DNA of 64,000 nt, from positions 1-64,000 of the forward strand of contig JAMLGU010000001.1 in assembly GCA_023957575.1 (NCBI GenBank), written 5' to 3'. This document shows, in pieces, positions 52,881-62,956 of the stretch. A model generated the notes under the pieces. That model saw only the letters and a list, made by a program, of their open reading frames with translations. It was not told the origin of the DNA and ran no database searches. Made by a program: the position numbers and the translations under genes. Numbering within the stretch: position 1 is the first letter of the stretch; each line of letters starts with the position of its first letter. The stretch is from Chitinophagaceae bacterium. GTDB lineage: Bacteria; Bacteroidota; Bacteroidia; Chitinophagales; Chitinophagaceae.

Positions 52881-53777
52881 ATGCATAAAAAAGAGTCCTG
52901 GTTTTTGGCCGGTTTATTATTTGCCATCTTATGGGCTTCTGCTTCTACTGCTACCAAAATTGCGCTTAAGGAAGCACAGCCATTAGTAGTGGCAGTCAGT
53001 CGTTTTGGCGTGGCTTCCGTCATTATGCTATTTACCTCTCATTTTATATTGAAAAACAGATTACCCAGAAATGAAGAATGGAAGCAGTTGGCAGTGTATG
53101 GGCTGCTCAACATCACTATCTATCTGGGGTTATATGTAGTAGCCATGAAAGAGGTTACGGCCGGTATAGGCGCACTCACGGTTGCGGCAAGCCCTGTTTT
53201 TATCAGTTTTCTTTCTTTTTTTGTTCTGAATAAACCATTAAGCGCTATAATATTGACGGCAATATTCATTTGTATTGCCGGCTTTGTGGTGGTGGCATGG
53301 CCCTTGTTCGATGGCGCTACAGTTACAGTCAGGGGTTTGGCGCTACTTATCCTCAGTATGTTTTCTTATTCGGTGGGTACTATTTATTTTGCCTCCAAAG
53401 AATGGAACGATATGCACTTGCTCACTCTAAATGGCTGGCAAACCCTGTTAGGCGGTATTTTTATGATGCCTTTTGTGTTTTTTACCTATAAAAGCAATGC
53501 CAATCATTTTGGCGGTGATTTCTGGATAGGCACCCTCTGGCTGGCAGTACTGGTTTCAATAGGTGCCGTAATGTTGTGGTTGCGGTTAATTAAAGAAGAT
53601 GCAGTAAAGGCAGGACTTTGGTTGTTTTTGTGTCCGATTTTTGGAATAATTATTGCAGCAATTCTTGTAGGAGACAAAATCAGTCTATACACCATATTGG
53701 GTGTGGCAATGGTTTTGGGAGGTTTGGGAATCAGTCATCTTGATAAGAAATTAAATGCTCCGGCAAAGACTGATTAA
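52881..53777 (+). CDS. EamA/DMT-family transporter
   Basis: The 298-residue protein has ten predicted membrane helices in two EamA repeats, beginning FLAGLLFAILWASASTATKI with the first-helix pattern of the family and the usual PLVVAVSRFGVASVIML. The second repeat starts near 150. Substrate not predictable. It differs clearly from the EamA proteins at 2199 and 51619. Monocistronic between tpx (divergent) and eno. Confidence 0.9.
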   Translation: MHKKESWFLAGLLFAILWASASTATKIALKEAQPLVVAVSRFGVASVIMLFTSHFILKNRLPRNEEWKQLAVYGLLNITIYLGLYVVAMKEVTAGIGALTVAASPVFISFLSFFVLNKPLSAIILTAIFICIAGFVVVAWPLFDGATVTVRGLALLILSMFSYSVGTIYFASKEWNDMHLLTLNGWQTLLGGIFMMPFVFFTYKSNANHFGGDFWIGTLWLAVLVSIGAVMLWLRLIKEDAVKAGLWLFLCPIFGIIIAAILVGDKISLYTILGVAMVLGGLGISHLDKKLNAPAKTD

Positions 53778-53901
53778 TCCCTTTTTTTCAATTAGCTACT
53801 CTCAAATCTGCTAAGATTTTCAAAAATATGTTTTTTGTCATATTTTATAGGATTTTAATGTTTTAGATATGATTATTTTAGCCTATACACAAATCTTTCA
53901 G

Positions 53902-55251
<1,350 letters not shown>

Positions 55252-55269
55252 GCTTATTCACATTACTGT

Positions 55270-55307
55270 AAAAACTCTCTGTACAAAATACAGAGAGTTT
55301 TTTTTAT
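55270..55307 (+). terminator. Terminator of eno
   Basis: AAAACTCTCTGTA and TACAGAGAGTTTT form a thirteen-pair stem around CAAAA, followed by further Ts. Confidence 0.9.
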
Positions 55308-55316
55308 CTTGCGGCT

Positions 55317-55697
55317 ATGGAAGAATTTGTTGATTTTATTTCCGAAAAAGAACCGGTATTAGAAAACAAAAAAGTTAAACGAGGAGGAACGTTGAGTAAG
55401 ATTTCACGTTTTCTAACCAATAAATTTCTGCTTACAGCGGTAGCATTTGCGGTGATTATGGTTTTTTTGGATAAAAATGATTTGCTTACTACAATAGAAA
55501 GAAAGAAAGAACTGAACGAACTGGAGCAAAGCAAGGCACACTTTTTAAAAGAACTTTCAGATTTGAAACAAATAAAAACCAATTTGGAAACCAACCCCGC
55601 CGTGATAGAAAAAGTAGCCAGAGAAAAATACCTGATGAAACGTGAGAATGAAGACCTTTTTTTAACGGAAGACCGTACAAAAAAGAGTTCCGAGTAA
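55317..55697 (+). CDS. FtsB/DivIC-family septum protein
   Basis: The 126-residue protein has a cytosolic N-terminus, one membrane helix (FLLTAVAFAVIMVFLDKNDL, about 41-60), a coiled coil (ERKKELNELEQSKAHFLKEL) and the conserved ending NPAVIEKVAREKYLMKRENE of septum formation initiators. It would link the divisome scaffold to peptidoglycan synthesis. The gene directly downstream of eno is a usual Bacteroidota arrangement. Confidence 0.92.
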   Translation: MEEFVDFISEKEPVLENKKVKRGGTLSKISRFLTNKFLLTAVAFAVIMVFLDKNDLLTTIERKKELNELEQSKAHFLKELSDLKQIKTNLETNPAVIEKVAREKYLMKRENEDLFLTEDRTKKSSE

Positions 55698-55795
55698 GAA
55701 ATTCCTTATTTTTATTTCCAGAGATAATGTGTGGCTAATGTCGGTTTTGGCTATAGCCACTTTATACAGTTTATTTTTTTACCAAAAGAACAAAA

Positions 55796-56797
55796 GTGAA
55801 CAAGAGGAGGCAAATTTTGAAGTGCTTACACCATCATTCAATAAGAATTGTATTGGTTATTGTAGTCTTTTCTTCCTGCGTCTCCTCTCAAAAAGGCCAA
55901 CTAAACATATTTTCCAATCAAAGTAATTGCAATCAACAAAATATTTACAATTATGAAGTGGAGGATTTACCAAAACCGATTCATGAAATAGCTCTTGATA
56001 CAATGTTGACCGCAAATTTCAGTAGCAACAGCCTGAATATTGCCAATGCAATTGGTACGCTGGATTTACTGAAAGTGTTTATGAGTAAAAAGAAAGAATA
56101 TCGGGCAAACAAGCTTCTCGAAAACCGAATAGAACTAATAGAGATACATCAAAAAATAAATCAGAAAATAGACTTGGCATCTCTTGAAATATCAGCCGTT
56201 TCATCTGAAATAGATTGTGAGGAAGAAAGAGCCGACCAAATAGCTTTCTATATGAAAAACAAAGAAGCAGATACCGAATCCAAATTAACCGTTGGAACTA
56301 TTATTGCAGGTGCAACGGGTTCTGTTGTAACCGGAGTTTTGGCTGCCAAAAATACTAAAGGTAATCTTGCCGATATTGTTGGCATCACATCAGGCGTAGT
56401 TGAAGCCGTCCTCGGCTTTTTGATTCTTAAACAAAGTCCGGGAATTGATTTTTTTCATGTCAGAAATGTTTTAAAAGATATTTGGGAAGGCAACCCGACT
56501 TCCGAGCTTTTTCCTCCTTCAATCTGGTACTACCTGAATTACTATAATCCCAATGAGCCGAATAAACCGCCTCTTAGAGAGCAAATGATTAATAGCTGGA
56601 TGGAATTTGGTCAAATTCAATCCAATAAAAAAGAAAAGAACAAAAAGCCAATTGATATATACTTTGGCGAAGGTGGCAAATACACAGCCGATCAGCTAAA
56701 GAACAGGGCAAAAATGTACGACCAACTTGAATCGGTAATTAAGTTGATGAAACAGGATTTGAAAGAATTGATGTACGAAATTGATAAGCAAACTTAA
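55796..56797 (+). CDS. Hypothetical lipoprotein
   Basis: From a GTG at 55796 the product has 333 residues: a signal (IRIVLVIVVFSSC) with a lipobox-like end, a helical middle (EYRANKLLENRIELIEIHQK and a long charged coiled coil), two short hydrophobic segments (TVGTIIAGATGSVVTGVLA and GVVEAVLGFLILKQ) and a C-terminal charged part. No family was recognised. The hydrophobic Gly-rich pair might insert in a membrane. It lies between ftsB-like and nth genes and may be lineage-specific. Confidence 0.72.
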   Translation: MNKRRQILKCLHHHSIRIVLVIVVFSSCVSSQKGQLNIFSNQSNCNQQNIYNYEVEDLPKPIHEIALDTMLTANFSSNSLNIANAIGTLDLLKVFMSKKKEYRANKLLENRIELIEIHQKINQKIDLASLEISAVSSEIDCEEERADQIAFYMKNKEADTESKLTVGTIIAGATGSVVTGVLAAKNTKGNLADIVGITSGVVEAVLGFLILKQSPGIDFFHVRNVLKDIWEGNPTSELFPPSIWYYLNYYNPNEPNKPPLREQMINSWMEFGQIQSNKKEKNKKPIDIYFGEGGKYTADQLKNRAKMYDQLESVIKLMKQDLKELMYEIDKQT

Positions 56798-56821
56798 TTA
56801 GAATACCATTTATTATAATAT

Positions 56822-57475
56822 ATGACCAAAAAACAACGATACCAGTTTGTTATTGATTACTTCTTAGAGCAGGGACCCGAACCGGAAACTGAGTTACTGT
56901 ATGACAGTGTCTATCAACTGCTGGTAGCAGTTATTCTCTCTGCCCAGTGTACGGATAAAAGAGTAAATATGACGACTCCGCTGATATTTGAAAAATACCC
57001 TGATTTGGAAAGCATGAGCCGTGCAAATACAGAAGATGTTTTTGGTTTGATTAAAAGTATTTCGTACCCAAACAATAAAACCAAACACCTGATTGGGATG
57101 GCACGAAAAGTGTTAAGTGATTTTGGCGGGAAAATACCTATGACTGTTGAGGAACTGATGAAACTGCCAGGGGTAGGACGAAAAACGGCCAATGTAATCA
57201 CATCAGTAGTTGAAAAACAACCCAATATGGCGGTGGATACCCATGTCTTTAGGGTGAGCAGGCGCATTGGGCTGGTGTCGCCAAAAGCGACCACACCATT
57301 AGCGGTGGAAAAAGAATTGGTTAAAAATATACCGGAAGAACTCATTCATAAAGCACATCACTGGCTCATTTTGCATGGTCGCTATATATGTACAGCCCGC
57401 AATCCAAAATGTCGTGAATGTGGATTGCAGGCTGCCTGTTTATATTTTCAAAGGGAAATTAAAAACCGGGATTAA
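56822..57475 (+). CDS. nth: Endonuclease III
   Basis: The 217-residue DNA glycosylase/AP lyase removes oxidised pyrimidines. The HhH motif is LPGVGRKTANVI with the catalytic Lys nearby, the catalytic Asp lies in MAVDTHVFRVSRRIG, and the 4Fe-4S ligands follow C-x6-C-x2-C-x5-C in CTARNPKCRECGLQAAC. Complete. Its stop overlaps the end of the convergent DUF6515-like gene by four bases. Confidence 0.96.
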   Translation: MTKKQRYQFVIDYFLEQGPEPETELLYDSVYQLLVAVILSAQCTDKRVNMTTPLIFEKYPDLESMSRANTEDVFGLIKSISYPNNKTKHLIGMARKVLSDFGGKIPMTVEELMKLPGVGRKTANVITSVVEKQPNMAVDTHVFRVSRRIGLVSPKATTPLAVEKELVKNIPEELIHKAHHWLILHGRYICTARNPKCRECGLQAACLYFQREIKNRD

Positions 57476-58305
57476 TCTTTAGCCACCTTTATTACTTCAT
57501 AGGTAGTCTTTCCATCTTCCGATACTTCTTTATAGTGTGTGCCTGCAGGTGATACATATTGTTTCACACCATCAATCACAGTTTCTCTACAATTTTTAGG
57601 AAGCACATCAAAACGATCGCCTAATTGAGGTCCTACTGCATAATTACCGGCTGTTGTAGTTTGTTCACTTTTGCTTTTTACTGCCGGATAGTCTCTAACA
57701 GGTGGTTGATTATATTCCTGATCATCATCATAACCGGAATCATTTCTGTCAAAATTGCGGTTACTAATATCATTGGTATTCAATTCACCATCAGTACCTA
57801 CAACACGATATATCCGCTTACCGGTTTTGTCTATATCCTCTATCAGGAAGGTTCCTCCTACTTCGTAATAAGTTTCGCCATCTATGATGCGTTCTCTGGC
57901 TTCTGCAGGTAGTTTCCTTACCGTAGCGCCTAATGGCGGAGACACCGACTGGTATCTGCCATCATCCATCCTGCGATAATACATATCGTTGTAATAATAA
58001 TAAGGATACCCTCCAAAATAAAACCTGCTATAGCCGTAAGGCATATTACCCATTGTAATACCTACACCAGGAAAACCAAGACCTATTGAAAAGCCTACTC
58101 TGGGTCTTGCATACACCCGTGGATAATAACCTCTGTAAATACCTCCAAATCCAAAAGAAACAGAAGGTCTGCTGCGATAGACCATGCCATAATTTCTGCC
58201 ATAAGGCCTTGCTCCCGACCGGATAACCCGTTGGGCATTGCCATCAACAACAATAAACAGAACTGCAATTGCAAGCAGCAAACTGAATTTGATTGACTTT
58301 TTCAT
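57472..58305 (-). CDS. DUF6515-like secreted protein
   Basis: The 277-residue protein has a signal peptide (SLLLAIAVLFIVVDGNA), a Gly/Tyr/Arg-rich part (RNYGMVYRSRPSVSFGFGG to YPYYYYNDMYYR) and two copies of a small domain: PLGATVRKLPAEARERIIDG with YYEVGGTFL, and DVLPKNCRETVIDGVKQYV with SPAGTHY. This matches DUF6515, exported Bacteroidota proteins of unknown role. An outer-membrane-associated or periplasmic position is likely. Confidence 0.82.
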   Translation of the reverse strand: MKKSIKFSLLLAIAVLFIVVDGNAQRVIRSGARPYGRNYGMVYRSRPSVSFGFGGIYRGYYPRVYARPRVGFSIGLGFPGVGITMGNMPYGYSRFYFGGYPYYYYNDMYYRRMDDGRYQSVSPPLGATVRKLPAEARERIIDGETYYEVGGTFLIEDIDKTGKRIYRVVGTDGELNTNDISNRNFDRNDSGYDDDQEYNQPPVRDYPAVKSKSEQTTTAGNYAVGPQLGDRFDVLPKNCRETVIDGVKQYVSPAGTHYKEVSEDGKTTYEVIKVAKD

Positions 58306-58389
58306 CCTTAAAATAGTTTTTCTTTATCCTTAGGACGAAAAATGCTGTTAAAGAGTTAATTCCGCAACGTTAAAAAAAGGTAAAATATT

Positions 58390-59676
58390 TTATGCTGTTA
58401 TTTTACATCCTTTCAGTGCATAATAAAGAATATAGGCAAATAAGGGTATAGGCACCAGAAAACCTATAGACATACCATACGCATCGGATACTGCTCCCAT
58501 AAGCGGCGGAAAAATAGCGCCTCCGGCCACCGACATCACTAAATAGGAAGCGCCTTCTTTGGTATGTGTGCCCAAGGATTTAATGGCTAATGCAAAAATG
58601 GTAGGAAACATAATGGACATAAAAAAGAAAACACCATAAAGAGCAATCAATGATGTCCAGCCAAACTCACCGGCTACCACAGGAAGCAACAGGCAAATGG
58701 CCAGCGCATAGAGCGCCAACATCCTGCTGGGAACAAAATATTTCATTAATCCACTTCCCGTAATCCTGCCTATCATAAATAACAAAAAGCCCAGCGACAG
58801 AAAATAAGGCGCATATTTTACATCAAACCGAGGGTGCATATCATGATCGGTAACAAAATTGATGAGATAACTGAAAACGCCGGTTTGAGCAGCTACATAA
58901 CTGGCCTGTGCAAAAAAACCCAATTTAAAATGACGGTTTTGCCAAAGTGGTTTTTTAGAAATATATCGCGGATCGTTTATATCTGTAATTGATTCGCTAT
59001 CCGATGAAATGACAACTCCGCCATGAGCAGCATGTTCATCTTCTTCGGTAATTTCGGGTAATTTTAAGCGCATGAAAACAAATGCCACAGCCAGCACTAC
59101 CAAACCAATAATGGCAAATGGCAGAATAATAGAAAGCATTTTTTCTCCTTCCACATGGCTTTGGTTTCCATAAACATACAAGGCAACCAATGGACCCACC
59201 ACCCATGCCAGGCCATTGAATGACTGCGAAAAATTGATTCTTCTTTCGGCAGTTTCGGGAGGACCTAACTTAGTAGTGTATGGATTAGCAGCGGTTTCCA
59301 ATGTGGCCAGGCCGGCGCCAATTATCAAAAGGCATATCAAAAACAAAATAAACGATTCAAAGGTGGCAGTGCCGGCTGCCAATAATGAACCGGAAGCAAA
59401 AATGATTAACCCAAAAATGATGCCCTTCTTGTAGCCGTATTTTTTCATAAATAACCCTGCGGGGATAGCCATGCCAAAATAGGCGCCATAAAGAGAAAAC
59501 TGAATAAAACTGGACTGCCATTTTTTAAGGTGCAACATGTCTTGAAAATTTTTGTCCAGCGTATCCAACATGCCATGTGCCACGCCCCATAGAAAAAACA
59601 ATGCACTGATAGCAACGAAAGGGCCTAAATAATTGATGCCGTCTTTTACAAAAAGTGAAGATTTTGACTTGTTCAT
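58390..59676 (-). CDS. FucP-type sugar:proton MFS symporter
   Basis: The 428-residue protein has twelve membrane helices and the FucP/GluP pattern: FLWGVAHGMLDTLDKNFQ near the start, QFSLYGAYFGMAIPAGLFMK and KYGYKKGIIFGLIIFASGSL, then LETAANPYTTKLGPPETAER with the family NPY segment. It likely takes up fucose, glucose/galactose or an acetylated hexosamine. A cytosolic loop with HAAHGG occurs between helices 6 and 7. Repeated ATTGCAA sites upstream suggest control by a sugar-responsive repressor. Confidence 0.92.
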   Translation of the reverse strand: MNKSKSSLFVKDGINYLGPFVAISALFFLWGVAHGMLDTLDKNFQDMLHLKKWQSSFIQFSLYGAYFGMAIPAGLFMKKYGYKKGIIFGLIIFASGSLLAAGTATFESFILFLICLLIIGAGLATLETAANPYTTKLGPPETAERRINFSQSFNGLAWVVGPLVALYVYGNQSHVEGEKMLSIILPFAIIGLVVLAVAFVFMRLKLPEITEEDEHAAHGGVVISSDSESITDINDPRYISKKPLWQNRHFKLGFFAQASYVAAQTGVFSYLINFVTDHDMHPRFDVKYAPYFLSLGFLLFMIGRITGSGLMKYFVPSRMLALYALAICLLLPVVAGEFGWTSLIALYGVFFFMSIMFPTIFALAIKSLGTHTKEGASYLVMSVAGGAIFPPLMGAVSDAYGMSIGFLVPIPLFAYILYYALKGCKITA

Positions 59677-59733
59677 TGTAGAAGTTTTTGTATCCTTTTA
59701 TGGCTTTATCGAAAATAATTCTGCCCACATCCT

Positions 59734-59793
59734 ATTGCAAAATAATTGCAAACAATAAGAAGATAAGCATTTGCAATATTATGTATTATTGCA
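59734..59793. promoter_or_regulatory. Cluster of ATTGCAA motifs upstream of the sugar symporter
   Basis: ATTGCAA occurs at 59734-59740 and 59745-59751, one helical turn apart, and TGCAATA-N8-TATTGCA forms a perfect inverted repeat at 59772-59793. The group lies 60-120 bp before the symporter start codon. It is a likely operator; the regulator is not in this window. Confidence 0.5.
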
Positions 59794-59927
59794 GGAATAA
59801 ACACAAGAATCAACAATATTCTCACTAAAAAAATCAACTGAGAATTAAGAAGTTATTTTGGATGAGCTCCTCAATTAGCGAAATTCTTTACATTTTCATA
59901 TTTTTACTGTCTATTATTTGATTTGAA

Positions 59928-60095
59928 ATGGGTGTGTTTAAACAATTAGCAGCGTATTTATATCTGCGAAAAAAAGATGCTGACAGGCCAAAAAGCAGTT
60001 TGGTAAAATATATGCATGGCATTAACAGAATCAGCCTGATACTGTTCATTGTTAGCATCATTATTATTGTTGTTAAACTTTTAAGAGGATGCTAA
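59928..60095 (+). CDS. Small membrane protein, DUF6728-like
   Basis: An ATG at 59928 opens a 55-residue frame, MGVFKQLAAYLYLRKKDADR followed by PKSSLVKYMHGINRISLILF and a hydrophobic tail IVSIIIIVVKLL. The pattern RKKD..RP....MHGINRIS plus one membrane helix is one I recall from DUF6728, a small conserved Bacteroidota protein. The gene overlaps the 3' end of lpxB on the other strand by fifteen bases. Confidence rests on the conserved pattern since the frame is short. Confidence 0.7.
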   Translation: MGVFKQLAAYLYLRKKDADRPKSSLVKYMHGINRISLILFIVSIIIIVVKLLRGC

Positions 60096-61175
60096 GGTGG
60101 TGATGATTTCTGCAGCCTTCTCTGATGCACGGCCACCTGCGCTTAATAATTCGTAGAGCCGGTGATATTCCTTCTTTAAATTTTCAGCTTTTTCAGGATT
60201 ATTCAATAAATGCCGAAGTTCTTGTGTAAGGTTATTAACGTTCATTTCTTCCTGAATCAGCTCCTTCACTATTTCTTTATCCATAATCAAATTAACTAAA
60301 GAAATATATTTTACCCTAATAACTCTTTTTGCTATTTGATAGCTGATGGGTGAGCCTTTGTAGCACACCACCTCGGGTACGCCGAATAAAGCTGTTTCCA
60401 AAGTAGCAGTACCGGAGGTAACTAATGCGGCACGGGATTGTAGCAGCAAATTATATGTTTGGTTTTTTACCATACTAACATTAGGATACTGTATGGTATA
60501 TTGCTGATAAAAAAAGTCATCGATAGCCGGCGCCTGAGCTACTACAAAATGATAATCGGCGAAATATTTACTTACTTCCAGCATTACCGGCAGCTTCTTT
60601 GCGATTTCCTGCTTGCGACTACCGGGCAGTAGGGCAATGACCGGCTTATTCACCTGACTGCCGCTTTTATCAATTATTGAAAATTCCTTCGATTCATCAG
60701 CCTTTTTTCTTTCAATTTCTTCAATTAAAGGATGGCCAACGTAGGTTACATCCCAGTTCCATTTGTTTTTAAAATAATCCTTTTCAAACGGCAGAATGAC
60801 CAGCATTTGATCAATAAACTGCTTCATTTTTTTTACACGATTCTCCTTCCATGCCCAAACCTGTGGCGCAATATAATATACCACTTTAATATTTTGAGCT
60901 TTTGTCCATTTAGCTATCCGTAGGTTAAACCCGGGATAATCAATCAGTACTAATACATCAGGCTTGAAAGCCAGAATATCTTTTTTGCAAAAATCGAGAT
61001 TACGAAAAATGGTGCGTAGGTTCATCAATACCTCTACAAAACCCATAAATGCCAGCTCGCTAATATGCTTGACCAATGTAGCTCCGGCTGCTTCCATCTT
61101 ATCGCCGCCCCAACAGCGAATTTCAGAAGAAGCATCTCTTTGTCTGATAGCTTTTATAAGATTACTTCCATGCAA
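60081..61175 (-). CDS. lpxB: Lipid-A-disaccharide synthase, start codon unclear
   Basis: LpxB condenses UDP-2,3-diacylglucosamine and lipid X in lipid A synthesis at the inner membrane. The frame contains VLIDYPGFNLRIAKW, YYIAPQVWAWKENRVKKMK, LPFEKDYF, VTYVGHPL, LLPGSRKQEIAKKLP and SGTATLETALFGVPEVV. The only usual start is the TTG at 61175, inside the conserved N-terminus; codons upstream to 61206 read YYIIAGEASGD in frame, which is the normal beginning, and the frame is open to 61229 with no ATG, GTG or TTG. Initiation at an ATT/ATC, or a sequence error, is therefore likely. Confidence 0.9.
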   Translation of the reverse strand: MHGSNLIKAIRQRDASSEIRCWGGDKMEAAGATLVKHISELAFMGFVEVLMNLRTIFRNLDFCKKDILAFKPDVLVLIDYPGFNLRIAKWTKAQNIKVVYYIAPQVWAWKENRVKKMKQFIDQMLVILPFEKDYFKNKWNWDVTYVGHPLIEEIERKKADESKEFSIIDKSGSQVNKPVIALLPGSRKQEIAKKLPVMLEVSKYFADYHFVVAQAPAIDDFFYQQYTIQYPNVSMVKNQTYNLLLQSRAALVTSGTATLETALFGVPEVVCYKGSPISYQIAKRVIRVKYISLVNLIMDKEIVKELIQEEMNVNNLTQELRHLLNNPEKAENLKKEYHRLYELLSAGGRASEKAAEIITTLASS

Positions 61176-61266
61176 ATCGCCCGAAGCCTCGCCTGCAATT
61201 ATGTAATATTTATGATTGATGGTTTTAATTTATAAGTTATTAAAATTCAAATTGCAAAGTCTGATT

Positions 61267-62058
61267 TTAAAATTTCCATTTCTTCTCCAGCTTCTTTTTC
61301 ACGTCATAGGCAGTAAAATCAAACTCTACCGGCACCACACTCACGTAATCATTAGCCAAAGCCCATACATCGGTATCTTCACTTTTATCGTAATTAATAA
61401 ATTCGCCAGTAAGCCAGTAATATTTTCGACCGTGAGGGTCTGTTCTTTCCAAAAATGTTTCTTTATACTTGGCATTTGCCTGTTTGCAAATTTTAAAGCC
61501 TTTTATGGCCGATACAGGGAGTTTGGGAATATTTACATTGAGCAAAATACTTTCTCCATTTTTATCATTCAACATTTTTTCTACCAGAATACGTGCAAAA
61601 TACTGAGAAGCAGAAAAATCGGCATCGATGCTGAAATCCATCAAAGAAAACCCGATGGCAGGAATCCTTTCGATAGCTGCTTCCATTGCTGCCGACATTG
61701 TTCCTGAGTATATTACATTAATACTATGGTTTGGACCATGATTAATTCCGCTCAGGCAAATATCCGGTTTGCGCCGCAAAACCTTGTCCACAGCCAATTT
61801 CACGCAATCAACCGGTGTTCCGGAGCAGGAATAAGCCAGCACCCCATTATAAATATCCGTTTTTACCAATCTTAAAGGATGGCCGATTGTAATGGCATGC
61901 CCCATGCCTGATTGTGGTTTATCAGGCGCCACTACCACTATTTTACCCAGCCCTTTCACTGCTTCAACCAAGCTTTTTATTCCCGGCGCTGCAATACCAT
62001 CATCGTTAGTAATCAGGATAACCGGTTTTTCTTCCTTCTTAACTTTTTTCACTGCCAT
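61267..62058 (-). CDS. surE: 5'/3'-nucleotidase SurE
   Basis: The 263-residue protein is a metal-dependent nucleotidase. The active-site motif ILITNDDGIAAPGIKSL has the paired Asp; VVAPDKPQSGMGHAITI, SGTPVDCVKLAV and SGINHGPNHSINVIYSGTMS supply the other metal and loop residues. The Lys-rich start MAVKKVKKEEKPV is a small extension. It precedes lpxB on the same strand with a gap of under 50 bases, a usual Bacteroidota pair. Confidence 0.95.
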   Translation of the reverse strand: MAVKKVKKEEKPVILITNDDGIAAPGIKSLVEAVKGLGKIVVVAPDKPQSGMGHAITIGHPLRLVKTDIYNGVLAYSCSGTPVDCVKLAVDKVLRRKPDICLSGINHGPNHSINVIYSGTMSAAMEAAIERIPAIGFSLMDFSIDADFSASQYFARILVEKMLNDKNGESILLNVNIPKLPVSAIKGFKICKQANAKYKETFLERTDPHGRKYYWLTGEFINYDKSEDTDVWALANDYVSVVPVEFDFTAYDVKKKLEKKWKF

Positions 62059-62113
62059 TTGGCAAAAGTAACTCTTCTCAATATTACCCGGTAAAAAATA
62101 TACCCAGATCAGC

Positions 62114-62890
62114 TTATGAAGTTTTTAATTCATTCAAAACCTGTTGCGAAGCATCTTTAAAAAATTTGGTATCATAACTATAGGTCATAAAACGCATCCC
62201 TTCCCGTATCCATTTTTTTGTCAGCTTCATATCTGCAAAATGTGCACCCGGAGCTACGCCATTTGCATTACATGATTGAATGATTTTTCTAAAAGCCGAC
62301 TCAAGTCGAGGGTGAGCAAATTGTCCCGAAATACCCATATCGTGCGACATATCTGCCGGGCCAATCATCACGGCATCAATTTCACCGACAGACAATATTT
62401 CGTCAATGTTTTCAGTTCCCTCTTCACTCTCTATTTGAACAATGGTCATCAATTCCTTGTTAGCCCACCCGGTATATTCCACCACATCATAGTTGCGATA
62501 TTGAGTGGAAGTAGCCGATATGCTAACTCCTCTTTGCCCAATGGGCGCATACTTTACGCTTCTGATTATTTCTCTTGCCTGTGCTGCTGTTTTTACATTG
62601 GGGATAACCAGGCCTTCAGCTCCAATATCTAATGTTTGCGCCATCAAATGGTAAATTTTATCGGGCACTCTCACATACAAGCCTATTTGTTCATATTTTG
62701 CAACCATCGAGCAATTGCCTATGCTTTCGGGATTGTAATCATTGTGTTCTGTATCCAATATAACATAATCCCAACCTTCCGATGCGCATAAGGCTATTGC
62801 CTGCGGCGATTTGAGAATACGCAACATGGTACCAAAACAAACCTCACCCGATTTCAGGCGTTTTTTGACTTCACTGATTTTCAATTTCAT
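62114..62890 (-). CDS. HpcH/HpaI aldolase-family protein
   Basis: Starting at ATG 62890 (MKLKISEVKKRLKSGEV), the 259-residue class II aldolase has the HpaI pattern: WDYVILDTEHNDYNPESI, GLYVRVPDK, DIGAEGLVIPNVKTAAQA, GQRGVS and TIVQIESEEGTENIDEIL with the metal-binding Glu, then GPADMSHDMGI with the metal-binding Asp. Such enzymes cleave 2-keto-3-deoxy acids to pyruvate and an aldehyde. The substrate is unknown. It lies downstream of the partial gene at 62957 and may share its transcript. Confidence 0.92.
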   Translation of the reverse strand: MKLKISEVKKRLKSGEVCFGTMLRILKSPQAIALCASEGWDYVILDTEHNDYNPESIGNCSMVAKYEQIGLYVRVPDKIYHLMAQTLDIGAEGLVIPNVKTAAQAREIIRSVKYAPIGQRGVSISATSTQYRNYDVVEYTGWANKELMTIVQIESEEGTENIDEILSVGEIDAVMIGPADMSHDMGISGQFAHPRLESAFRKIIQSCNANGVAPGAHFADMKLTKKWIREGMRFMTYSYDTKFFKDASQQVLNELKTS

Positions 62891-62956
62891 TGTCTTATAT
62901 TTTATTTGCAACTTGTCGGCTAATCAATATCAAAATGAGAAAAACTGTTCAACGAT

